8,457 nucleotides of DNA from Patescibacteria group bacterium (GTDB lineage: Bacteria; Patescibacteriota; Patescibacteriia; 2-12-FULL-60-25): NCBI GenBank assembly GCA_018824765.1, contig JAHJFW010000035.1, forward strand, positions 1 through 8,457, written 5' to 3'. The notes below the pieces were generated by a model that did not search any database, was not told the DNA's origin, and worked only from the letters and a program-made list of their open reading frames with translations. The translations under genes were made by a program, and so were the position numbers. Of the stretch, positions 1 through 5,384 are shown one piece after another (position 1 is the first letter of the stretch; each line of letters starts with the position of its first letter).

Positions 1-157
1 CGGCACCGCAGTCGGCGCATCAATCGTCGCCTCCATTATTGTCGTGCTTTATAGCCGCACGCTAATGCTTTTCGGCCTTGAAAACCTTTTGCCCACACAA
101 ACAAGCGCAACTCTTCTGGAACAACAAATCAAACTGCAAACACCGCAGGACCAATAA
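1..157 (+). CDS. C-terminal end of a membrane protein (5' truncated by window)
   Basis: An open frame enters from the left edge (first full codon at base 2) and ends at TAA 155-157, giving 51 residues. The first half is hydrophobic and small-residue rich (GTAVGASIVASIIVVLY), which fits the last membrane-spanning helix of an integral membrane protein. It is followed by a polar, Gln/Thr-rich tail of about 20 residues ending PQDQ. A plus-strand terminator begins five bases after the stop, which supports this being a real gene end. The visible part carries no family motif, so no function is assigned. Confidence 0.55.
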   Translation, partial: GTAVGASIVASIIVVLYSRTLMLFGLENLLPTQTSATLLEQQIKLQTPQDQ

Positions 158-161
158 TTTC

Positions 162-189
162 GAAACGTTAAACAGCGTTTCTTTTATTT
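162..189 (+). terminator. Rho-independent terminator after the truncated membrane-protein gene
   Basis: A six-base-pair stem GAAACG (162-167) / CGTTTC (176-181) with an eight-base loop is followed directly by TTTTATTT (182-189). The T tract lies only on the plus-strand side, so it terminates the gene ending at 157. It does not look suited to terminate the convergent dockerin frame ending at 197. The stem is short and only moderately GC-rich. Confidence 0.55.
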
Positions 190-196
190 GTTCAAT

Positions 197-598
197 TTAA
201 TTGCACGGCTGGAAGACACACTCTGCCGCCGGCCACGGATCCGGCTTTAAGGAGTCCTTTCCGCAGAAGTTCGGCCCAGGCAACGCAGGCCCCTTATCGA
301 AGAGGTAATTTAGGAGATATATCGTATCTGCAGAATCCACCTTGCCATCATCGTTCACATCCGCCGCATCCATGCACGTAGGCACGGGGCCATTATCGAT
401 ATAATTCAGAATGTACACGGAGTCGAGTGCATCTACCACACCGTTTGCATCTGCATCTCCCCTGACGAACAAACCGCTCGCGCCGACCGCCGGCTCCTTC
501 TGCTGTGTAGGCGCAACGTTTTCGGATTTTGGTTCAACTATCAGCGGTACAATTACCTGCGGCTTGTCAGATGTCCAGGCAAAAGACTTGCTTTGCAC
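197..598 (-). CDS. Dockerin type I-like repeat pair; orphan or 5'-truncated, start uncertain
   Basis: The C-terminal part holds two EF-hand-like dockerin repeats: DADANGVVDALD followed by SVYILNYI, and DVNDDGKVDSAD followed by TIYLLNYLF. Both keep the Asp/Asn calcium-loop pattern and the hydrophobic helix typical of dockerin type I modules, which bind cohesin partners outside the cell in secreted multi-protein assemblies. Before them is a Pro/Glu-rich linker of about 40 residues. After them is a tail with three Cys, ending in QPCN. There is no signal peptide and no catalytic domain, though such modules normally sit at the C-terminus of a large exported protein. The frame stays open further upstream to an ATG at 763, but only by reading tRNA-Arg and its terminator on the antisense strand, so that start is rejected. 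The GTG at 598 is the best internal start: TATAAC lies ten bases before it, but there is no Shine-Dalgarno. It could equally be a remnant of a larger gene. The dockerin identity is firm; the gene's integrity is doubtful. Confidence 0.55.
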   Translation of the reverse strand: MQSKSFAWTSDKPQVIVPLIVEPKSENVAPTQQKEPAVGASGLFVRGDADANGVVDALDSVYILNYIDNGPVPTCMDAADVNDDGKVDSADTIYLLNYLFDKGPALPGPNFCGKDSLKPDPWPAAECVFQPCN

Positions 599-616
599 CT
601 TGCCATTCGTTATAGT
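588..616 (+). promoter_or_regulatory. Putative promoter of tRNA-Arg
   Basis: TTGCTT (588-593) and TATAGT (611-616) are separated by 17 bases. This predicts initiation about eight bases before the mature tRNA end at 631. The -10 is good (5/6) and the -35 weak (3/6). It overlaps the apparent 5' end of the opposite-strand dockerin frame. Confidence 0.45.
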
Positions 617-630
617 CGCAACGCTTTTAT

Positions 631-707
631 GCGCCCCTAGCTCAGCTGGATAGAGCGCTTCCCTCCGAAGGAAGAGGTCAGACGTTCGAATCGTCTGGGG
701 CGCACCA
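631..707 (+). tRNA. tRNA-Arg (anticodon CCG)
   Basis: The 77-base sequence folds into a full cloverleaf. The acceptor arm is GCGCCCC/GGGGCGC, the D stem GCTC/GAGC, and the anticodon stem CTTCC/GGAAG closes the loop CTCCGAA, giving anticodon CCG for the arginine codon CGG. The T arm is AGACG/CGTCT around TTCGAAT. The discriminator is A and the CCA tail is encoded (705-707). A promoter-like sequence lies just upstream and a perfect palindromic terminator begins at the next base. All stems are fully paired. Confidence 0.97.
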
Positions 708-743
708 TTACCAAAAATCTCTCGATCGAGAGATTTTTGGTAA
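708..743. terminator. Perfect 36-base palindrome: bidirectional terminator of tRNA-Arg and the convergent exported-protein gene
   Basis: The sequence is its own reverse complement over all 36 bases, with CTCGATCGAG at the centre (721-730). The A tract on one side and T tract on the other give a hairpin ending in ATTTTT in either direction. It starts at the first base after the tRNA CCA and lies 37 bases beyond the stop codon (781-783) of the minus-strand gene, so it probably serves both transcripts. Confidence 0.8.
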
Positions 744-780
744 TTTAATCTGGTTTGATCCATCCGTTCTTAATCGCAAT

Positions 781-2253
781 TTATCGCACTGTCGCCAACC
801 ACGTCTGCGTCTTGCCGTTGATCTTGAACGCATACCAAACTTTGCGCGTGCCGTCCAGTTCGAGAGGGCCAATACGCTGCCAAAGCAACGTAAAATTTTC
901 AGTCGGCAAAACATGAAGCAACATTGGTTTCTTGAGAAAAAAACTCTTTACCACCAACATATTTTTCTCAGCCGACACATAGAGCGGCGTCATATAATCA
1001 TCGGCATAATTCGGCCATTTCCACTCCGATTCAACGCGGGAAACCTCGCTATAAATTCCGGAACTTTCCAAATAATACTTAACGACTTGAGGTTCGTCGT
1101 AATTGTCTCTTGGTTGAGCTATTCTGACAACAATCTTGCTTTCATCTCGTGGATCTTTCCTGAACTGCATTGATGTGCCAACAGAAAATTTTCTCAAATC
1201 TTGAAAAAAGACCGGCTTCTTTTCTGTCACGGTTCCGTCAGGATTCAGAGTTTTGATTGTTGCATCTCCCTTAATACTACCATCTGGATAACGCCAAATA
1301 TTTTCGACGGAATAATAACTATTGCCGAAATAACTCGGAGCGAGTGAAGTGGTCGGATTTTTATGATCAACAAATATGGTTTTACCAGAAACAATCGACA
1401 CTCGTTCATTCACAAAGACACTGGCATTCTCTCCAATACAAGCCCCAAAACCCACACTTAAATCATTCCATCCATAACTACCCCATGAGCCGTCGACAAA
1501 AGGAATGGGAATCAATTTTCGATTTCCGTCTCCAGAGCGTTCGATTACATACTGGACCGCTGGGCGTGTCGAGGACGCGTCGAATATATCAGCGAACTGT
1601 TTGGCATAAAGAATATACGCAATGCCATTATCGCAAACGACAACACCTTCGGCCAAGGTGGTATTCCAAAGGGATTTAGACATCTTTCTAGTAATTCCGC
1701 CCTTTCCATCGAATACGTAATAGCTTTGATCATTTAACATGTCGCTTTTTTCAGCTGGAATGCGCTGCTTTTGAACGAGTTCGGTTTTCAGAATCTCCCA
1801 TTTATCTTGGGGTTTAGACATTATCGCATCTATCTGCGCTATATTTTTAGATTTCATTTCAACCGTTCCGTAATTCACGCTGGTTACTGTATCCAAGGCA
1901 TTGATGCGGAGCGAATCCTGCGTAGGATCAAGAAATTTAACCGTGTAGCTTTGGCTGTATTTGCCGTAAGTACGATCAAGGAAAACCAGAGACGAGCCTT
2001 CACATTCAGACATGACGTTTGATTCAGATCCGGTAACACCGTTGCCAGAAATCACATCGCGATAGAACATCGTGCGAACGCGCGCGCCATCTGTCACACG
2101 AATTTGAAATCCGTCCACAACTCGTTTGATGTTATAACTATAAGCACCACACTTCTTGAAAGTATCAGACGAGGTAACCTGTGCCGCGACAACTGGTATA
2201 GAAAAAGACAGGATCCAAACCCCCATTAACATGACAAAAAATGTTTTGCGCAT
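781..2253 (-). CDS. Exported protein of unknown function (490 aa, signal peptide)
   Basis: The 490-residue product starts MRKTFFVMLMGVWILSFS and has a clear Sec signal peptide: basic N-terminus, hydrophobic core, and a likely cleavage site after VVAA near residue 24. No transmembrane helix follows, so the mature protein is probably periplasmic or extracellular. The mature part has four Cys (in KKCGAYS, SECEGS, VVCDNG and GACIGE), enough for two disulfides. It is rich in aromatic residues and short alternating beta-like segments, including a repeated (D)PDG-type turn (RYPDGSIKG, LNPDGTVTE). This hints at a beta-propeller or beta-sandwich fold, but no family is recognised. A start six codons upstream (ATG at 2271) is open. 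The ATG at 2253 is preferred because it restores a normal signal peptide and because a -10-like element lies eight bases upstream, overlapping the earlier ATG region. There is no Shine-Dalgarno at either start. The gene converges on tRNA-Arg and shares its terminator. Confidence 0.8.
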   Translation of the reverse strand: MRKTFFVMLMGVWILSFSIPVVAAQVTSSDTFKKCGAYSYNIKRVVDGFQIRVTDGARVRTMFYRDVISGNGVTGSESNVMSECEGSSLVFLDRTYGKYSQSYTVKFLDPTQDSLRINALDTVTSVNYGTVEMKSKNIAQIDAIMSKPQDKWEILKTELVQKQRIPAEKSDMLNDQSYYVFDGKGGITRKMSKSLWNTTLAEGVVVCDNGIAYILYAKQFADIFDASSTRPAVQYVIERSGDGNRKLIPIPFVDGSWGSYGWNDLSVGFGACIGENASVFVNERVSIVSGKTIFVDHKNPTTSLAPSYFGNSYYSVENIWRYPDGSIKGDATIKTLNPDGTVTEKKPVFFQDLRKFSVGTSMQFRKDPRDESKIVVRIAQPRDNYDEPQVVKYYLESSGIYSEVSRVESEWKWPNYADDYMTPLYVSAEKNMLVVKSFFLKKPMLLHVLPTENFTLLWQRIGPLELDGTRKVWYAFKINGKTQTWLATVR

Positions 2254-2261
2254 AGACCGAC

Positions 2262-2290
2262 TTTTTAGCATAAATTTTGCTTTTTGTCAA
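2262..2290 (-). promoter_or_regulatory. Promoter of the exported-protein gene (leaderless-type spacing)
   Basis: Read on the minus strand, TTGACA (2290-2285) is followed by a 17-base spacer ending in TGC and then TAAAAA (2267-2262), an extended -10 arrangement. Only eight bases separate the -10 from the ATG at 2253, so transcription should begin at or within a few bases of the start codon. The -35 is a perfect match; the -10 is moderate. Confidence 0.5.
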
Positions 2291-2321
2291 TCCCTAAGCT
2301 TCATTTTAGGATAGACAAAAA
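2281..2321. repeat. Long imperfect inverted repeat covering the -35 box
   Basis: The arms 2281-2297 and 2306-2321 are inverted copies with one A/T mismatch and one bulged C, giving about 15 paired bases around an eight-base loop. T tracts lie on the outer left and A tracts on the outer right in either reading, the wrong polarity for a Rho-independent terminator. The left arm contains the -35 TTGACA (minus strand) of the exported-protein gene. This placement suits an operator or a cruciform-forming control site. No regulator gene adjoins it. Confidence 0.55.
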
Positions 2322-2386
2322 CCAGTGGGAGGAAAATCAATACAATTAAAAACCTGAATCGCCCCGTAAATCTCAACATAAGACAT

Positions 2387-2414
2387 AAAAAAAGCGACCC
2401 TGCAAGAAGGTCGC
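2387..2414 (-). terminator. Rho-independent terminator of the GC-rich lipoprotein gene
   Basis: On the minus strand the stem GCGACC (2414-2409) pairs with GGTCGC (2399-2394) around a nine-base loop. Seven T follow (2393-2387). It lies 22 bases beyond the lipoprotein stop codon and separates that gene from the exported-protein gene. Confidence 0.8.
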
Positions 2415-2436
2415 ATATGAGTGAGCCGGCAGAGCA

Positions 2437-3132
2437 TCAGCGGTGGCATTCGAACTCCAGACCGTTGTCCTGGTCGTCCTTCACCGCCCGCAGGACAGTC
2501 ACATCGTCATTCGATGCGGCCGACCCGATGTAGACGACCAGATATTGTTCGCCGAAGACCTCGTCTCCGACAATCTGCATGGTCTCGAACCACATGTCCA
2601 GACTCAAGTCCAGACAATTTTCCGGCTCATCGAGCGACATGCTGATTGTGCCGTCACGCGGTTCCTCCTCGCCTGTGGGTTCGCCATCCACGATCCAGCG
2701 CGCGGTGCATGTCCAGTCGTCACCGCGCAGATCACGCGCCAACGGCACATCCACCGCCAGCTCGGACTCGGCGTCCATGATCTCGTTCGCCGAAACCATG
2801 ATATCGTAAGACAGGTAATCCTCGAGCTGGAGGCTGACTACCATCAAGTTCTTCGGCGCACCGAGATTCCGGTCATAGATGAACGGCGATTTTTTGTATT
2901 CGCCATACGCCGCCTCCGAAAGAACTGCGTCGGCGATACTGATGCGGACGAGCGCATCAGACATATCCACCTCGCCGGCATGCGGCACGATGACTATGGC
3001 CACTCCGTCCGGTTCCGTCGTGGAAGTCGTAGCTGTCGTTGTAGTCACCGGATCGGATTGGACCGTTTCGGTCGTCCCACCACACGAAACCGCACAAAAG
3101 AAAAGTGCCAAAAACATCAACCGCTCACCCAT
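2437..3132 (-). CDS. GC-rich acidic lipoprotein of unknown function (231 aa)
   Basis: The 231-residue product begins MGERLMFLALFFCAVSCGG, a signal peptide ending in a lipobox-like AVSC with the modified Cys at residue 17. A Thr-rich stretch (residues 30-39, TTTTATTSTT) links it to the mature domain. The mature domain is strongly acidic and carries three more Cys (WTCTAR, ENCLDL, FECHR). No family is recognised. It is probably an envelope-anchored surface or binding protein. The start at 3132 is chosen because GGAGGT sits four bases before it; the frame is open 21 codons further upstream, but without an equal signal. The gene has its own consensus promoter and terminator, so it is monocistronic. 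Its base composition stands out: bases 2641-2700 contain 39 G/C, against 28 in bases 1741-1800 of the neighbouring gene. This suggests acquisition from a GC-richer source or a different selective regime. Confidence 0.82.
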   Translation of the reverse strand: MGERLMFLALFFCAVSCGGTTETVQSDPVTTTTATTSTTEPDGVAIVIVPHAGEVDMSDALVRISIADAVLSEAAYGEYKKSPFIYDRNLGAPKNLMVVSLQLEDYLSYDIMVSANEIMDAESELAVDVPLARDLRGDDWTCTARWIVDGEPTGEEEPRDGTISMSLDEPENCLDLSLDMWFETMQIVGDEVFGEQYLVVYIGSAASNDDVTVLRAVKDDQDNGLEFECHR

Positions 3133-3136
3133 TACT

Positions 3137-3142
3137 ACCTCC
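3137..3142 (-). promoter_or_regulatory. Strong Shine-Dalgarno (GGAGGT) of the GC-rich lipoprotein
   Basis: GGAGGT on the minus strand lies four bases upstream of the ATG at 3132 and fixes the start. It is the only strong Shine-Dalgarno in front of any gene start visible in the window. Confidence 0.8.
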
Positions 3143-3166
3143 GTATTTTTCAGTTGTTTCACACTC

Positions 3167-3195
3167 TTTATAACAAAAAAACCGCAACCTGTCAA
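3167..3195 (-). promoter_or_regulatory. Consensus promoter of the GC-rich lipoprotein gene
   Basis: On the minus strand TTGACA (3195-3190), exactly 17 bases, then TATAAA (3172-3167). This is close to the ideal housekeeping-sigma promoter. The predicted start near 3160 leaves a leader of about 28 bases containing the Shine-Dalgarno. Its -35 lies 33 bases from the -35 of the divergent lipoprotein gene, so the two promoters could share control. Confidence 0.75.
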
Positions 3196-3228
3196 GGAGA
3201 CTTAGCTCGATTCAGCCCTCAAATGGCT

Positions 3229-3257
3229 TTGCCTTGTATTTGGCAATCCTGTATATT
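3229..3257 (+). promoter_or_regulatory. Putative promoter of the second lipoprotein gene (leaderless-type spacing)
   Basis: TTGCCT (3229-3234), a 17-base spacer and TATATT (3252-3257). The ATG follows after nine bases, so the mRNA would have almost no leader. No Shine-Dalgarno is present. The -35 is 4/6 and the -10 is 5/6. Confidence 0.45.
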
Positions 3258-3266
3258 TCCCTTTAT

Positions 3267-3854
3267 ATGAGAAAATTTTACAGCCTTCTTTCGATCCTAA
3301 CTTTGTTCGCCTTGTTTGGCTTTGGTTGCGCCCGACAGCCAATATCGCCAAAAAACGAAAATAATTATCCGAATTATGGTGAGTGGATAAAAAACACCAC
3401 GGGTTTGAAGCTAATAACTTCAGCAAGTCCGCTCTACGGCCCGAGCGTCACTTTTACCGACCCTTCAACCGGTATTAAATTTGAAAGCGTCCTGCCTCCG
3501 AGCTTTTCTGATAACAACGGCAAATATTTCGGGCCGAAGCAAGACGAATCAATCGAAACCCAGATCGGCGTCGGCGGAACGATAGAAAATGACCGCGAGA
3601 TTTTCGGCAACCTACAAGCTTTGGAAAATTTTGAAGACGGGACTTTGAACGGATGGAAAATCACTACAGCATATGACACGCAAAAACAAAGGTGGGTGGC
3701 GAGAGCGCTTTTGCAGGATCCCATATACGGCGACCGCGCCTATCATGTCATCGAATGTTTGAGTGTAACAGACTCGGATAAAAACTTTTGGGACTCCTGC
3801 CGCACAATTTTGGAAAAAGCCAGAATCATTACACAAAAAGCAAGTGCTGACTAA
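3267..3854 (+). CDS. Small lipoprotein of unknown function (195 aa)
   Basis: The 195-residue product starts MRKFYSLLSILTLFALFGFGC: a basic N-terminus, a hydrophobic core and a GFGC lipobox-like site with Cys 21, so a membrane-anchored exported lipoprotein is likely. The mature part has a PSVTFTDPSTGIKFESVLP segment, then an acidic middle, then a C-terminal region with two further Cys (IECLS, DSCRT) that could form a disulfide. No known domain is recognised. The frame extends upstream to a TTG at 3234, but that would put residues ahead of the signal peptide and overlap the promoter, so the ATG at 3267 is preferred. It is divergent from the GC-rich lipoprotein and lies 71 bases ahead of the glycosyltransferase. 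No terminator is seen between them, so read-through into that gene is possible. Confidence 0.78.
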   Translation: MRKFYSLLSILTLFALFGFGCARQPISPKNENNYPNYGEWIKNTTGLKLITSASPLYGPSVTFTDPSTGIKFESVLPPSFSDNNGKYFGPKQDESIETQIGVGGTIENDREIFGNLQALENFEDGTLNGWKITTAYDTQKQRWVARALLQDPIYGDRAYHVIECLSVTDSDKNFWDSCRTILEKARIITQKASAD

Positions 3855-3908
3855 ATTTGAAATTTTTAGCGGGGAGTAATTACGCGACCCTACAACCGAC
3901 GACTTTTC

Positions 3909-3917
3909 TGTTATACT
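3909..3917 (+). promoter_or_regulatory. Extended -10 promoter of the glycosyltransferase gene
   Basis: TGTTATACT is an extended -10 (TG-N-TATACT) lying eight bases before the ATG at 3926. No -35 match is found 17 bases upstream, as is common for extended -10 promoters. The spacing again predicts a leaderless or nearly leaderless mRNA. Confidence 0.45.
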
Positions 3918-3925
3918 TACACGGT

Positions 3926-5281
3926 ATGAAAAAAATGAAACCTCAAAAAAACCGCCTGCACCGCAGTGCCTGGGTCGTATCCGTCAATATGGGTTACGGC
4001 CACGAGCGCGCGGCTTTCGGCCTTCGCGATTTGGCATACGGAGGAATAATCACGGCCAACGATTATCCGCAGATTCCGAAGCACGATAAAAAACTTTGGG
4101 CTGACAGCCGCAAACTTTATGAGGCCGTTTCCCGCCTTAAACCCCTGCCGATAATCGGAGACATCGCTTTTGAAATCATGGATCGTATCCAGCGCATTGA
4201 CCCTTTCTATCCGCAACGCGACCTGTCCCAGCCTACGGCACAGGTTATGCAGACTTATTACATGATTGAAAAACTCGGGCTGGGAAAGCACCTGATTGAA
4301 AAACTCTCCGACAAACCACTGCCTCTCATCTGCACATTTTTTATTCCTGCTTTTGCGGCGGAAGTTTATGACTATCCGGGAGATATTTATCTTGTGATTT
4401 GCGACGCTGATATGAGCCGCGCTTGGGTGGCAAGGGATCCCAAAAAGAGCCGCATCAAATATTTCGCCCCGAACGGACGCGTGGCGGAAAGGCTGAAACT
4501 CTACGGCATCCGTCCGGAAAACATTTACCTGACCGGTTTTCCATTGCCAAAAGAAGTCATCGGGGGCGCAAACGCTGACATGATTAAAAAAGACCTAATG
4601 GCTCGTTTGTGTCATCTTGATCCGAATAAAATATTTCTAAACAAATACATAAAAACTCTTGAGGCGGAATTGGGTAGCTCTTCGTGCCGTTTTAATAACA
4701 ACAAGCAACCCACGCTGACTTTTACAGTAGGCGGCGCTGGCGCGCAAAGGGCCTTGGGCGCGCAAATCATCAAAAGCCTGAAACATAATCTGCAACGCGA
4801 AGAAATAACTTTGCGCATGGAAGCCGGAACCAAGGGCGATGTCGCGCGCTTTTTCACCGACAGAATAAAAAACAGCGGCTTGACAAAAATGCTGGGCAAA
4901 AACATTTTCGTGGACCATGAGCCTGACAGGGCATCATATTTCCATAATTTCACCAAACGCTTGAGAAAGACCGACATTTTATGGACCAAACCGAGCGAAA
5001 TGTCATTCTATACCGGCATCGGACTTCCGATTGTAATGGCGCCGTCAATCGGATCGCAGGAAGTCTTTAACCGCGTTTGGCTGAAAATGGTTGGCGGAGG
5101 AGTGACGCAGGGCGATCCGCGCTATACGAATGAATGGTTGTTTGACTGGATCGAAAGCGGCGGTTTGGCGCGCATGGCATGGAACGGCTACATCGAAGCG
5201 CCGACCCACGGAGCCTACCGCATCGAAAGTATAATCACCGGTGAAAAAATCGAGCTGGAAAAACTGCCTCTGATTGTTTAG
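3926..5281 (+). CDS. GT-B fold glycosyltransferase, MurG/GT28-like (451 aa)
   Basis: The 451-residue protein has the two hallmarks of the MurG/diacylglycerol-glucosyltransferase group. Near the N-terminus is a beta strand plus glycine-rich loop, WVVSVNMGYGHERAA (residues 16-30), matching the GxGH-type acceptor-side motif. At the start of the second domain is TVGGAGAQRALG (GG at residues 269-270), matching the family's GGSxGA nucleotide-sugar loop. A later KPSEMSFYTGIGLPIV (residues 355-370) followed by GSQEVFNR (376-383) resembles the Glu and Gln/Asn region that holds the UDP-sugar. It therefore probably transfers a sugar from a nucleotide-sugar donor to a lipid or wall acceptor at the inner membrane face; the exact substrate cannot be read. 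It is longer than MurG (about 355 residues) and has an insert of about 90 residues between the domains, so it is unlikely to be MurG itself. The frame is open from a TTG at 3857; the ATG at 3926 fits the -10 element. No Shine-Dalgarno. It lies 103 bases ahead of uppP. Confidence 0.8.
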   Translation: MKKMKPQKNRLHRSAWVVSVNMGYGHERAAFGLRDLAYGGIITANDYPQIPKHDKKLWADSRKLYEAVSRLKPLPIIGDIAFEIMDRIQRIDPFYPQRDLSQPTAQVMQTYYMIEKLGLGKHLIEKLSDKPLPLICTFFIPAFAAEVYDYPGDIYLVICDADMSRAWVARDPKKSRIKYFAPNGRVAERLKLYGIRPENIYLTGFPLPKEVIGGANADMIKKDLMARLCHLDPNKIFLNKYIKTLEAELGSSSCRFNNNKQPTLTFTVGGAGAQRALGAQIIKSLKHNLQREEITLRMEAGTKGDVARFFTDRIKNSGLTKMLGKNIFVDHEPDRASYFHNFTKRLRKTDILWTKPSEMSFYTGIGLPIVMAPSIGSQEVFNRVWLKMVGGGVTQGDPRYTNEWLFDWIESGGLARMAWNGYIEAPTHGAYRIESIITGEKIELEKLPLIV

Positions 5282-5288
5282 GTTATAG

Positions 5289-5317
5289 TTGACAGGTTGT
5301 AGGTGGCGGTATTGAAT
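5289..5317 (+). promoter_or_regulatory. Possible promoter of uppP
   Basis: TTGACA (5289-5294), 17 bases, then TTGAAT (5312-5317). The -35 is perfect and the -10 only 4/6. No terminator was seen between the glycosyltransferase and uppP, so uppP may also be expressed by read-through. Confidence 0.35.
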
Positions 5318-5329
5318 TTTTTTCCTTCA

Positions 5330-5367
5330 TTCGTCATTCGGATTTCGTCATTCCATCTTCCATCTTC
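5330..5367 (+). repeat. Short direct repeats in the uppP leader
   Basis: TTCGTCATTC occurs exactly at 5330-5339 and again at 5344-5353, a 14-base period. CCATCTTC then occurs at 5353-5360 and 5360-5367. The tract grades into a C/T-rich run reaching the ATG at 5385, where no Shine-Dalgarno exists. It looks like slippage-generated intergenic repeat DNA. Confidence 0.6.
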
Positions 5368-5384
5368 TAACCCTCCCCTCTCTC

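Noticed and set aside
599..763. Upstream extension of the dockerin frame to an ATG at 763
   Set aside because: It translates the terminator palindrome and the antisense strand of tRNA-Arg (giving an IRTSDLFLRREALYPAELGA-type peptide), a known kind of false gene start.
1344..1679. 111-codon plus-strand open frame
   Set aside because: Antisense shadow inside the exported-protein gene, with an implausible basic and aromatic composition.
2281..2321. Rho-independent terminator for the GC-rich lipoprotein
   Set aside because: In both readings the T tract comes before the stem and the A tract after it. A proper terminator already lies at 2387-2414.
2443..3270. 275-codon plus-strand open frame
   Set aside because: It lies antisense to the GC-rich lipoprotein, which has its own promoter, Shine-Dalgarno, signal peptide and terminator. 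High GC favours such shadow frames, and its Arg/His-rich translation resembles no protein.
3857..3925. TTG-initiated N-terminal extension of the glycosyltransferase
   Set aside because: The added 23 residues precede the family's natural start and run through the extended -10 element.
3855..3925. Terminator between the second lipoprotein and the glycosyltransferase
   Set aside because: Only the short palindrome GTAATTAC is present, with no GC stem followed by a T tract.
4612..4989. 125-codon minus-strand open frame
   Set aside because: Antisense shadow inside the glycosyltransferase gene, no initiation signals.
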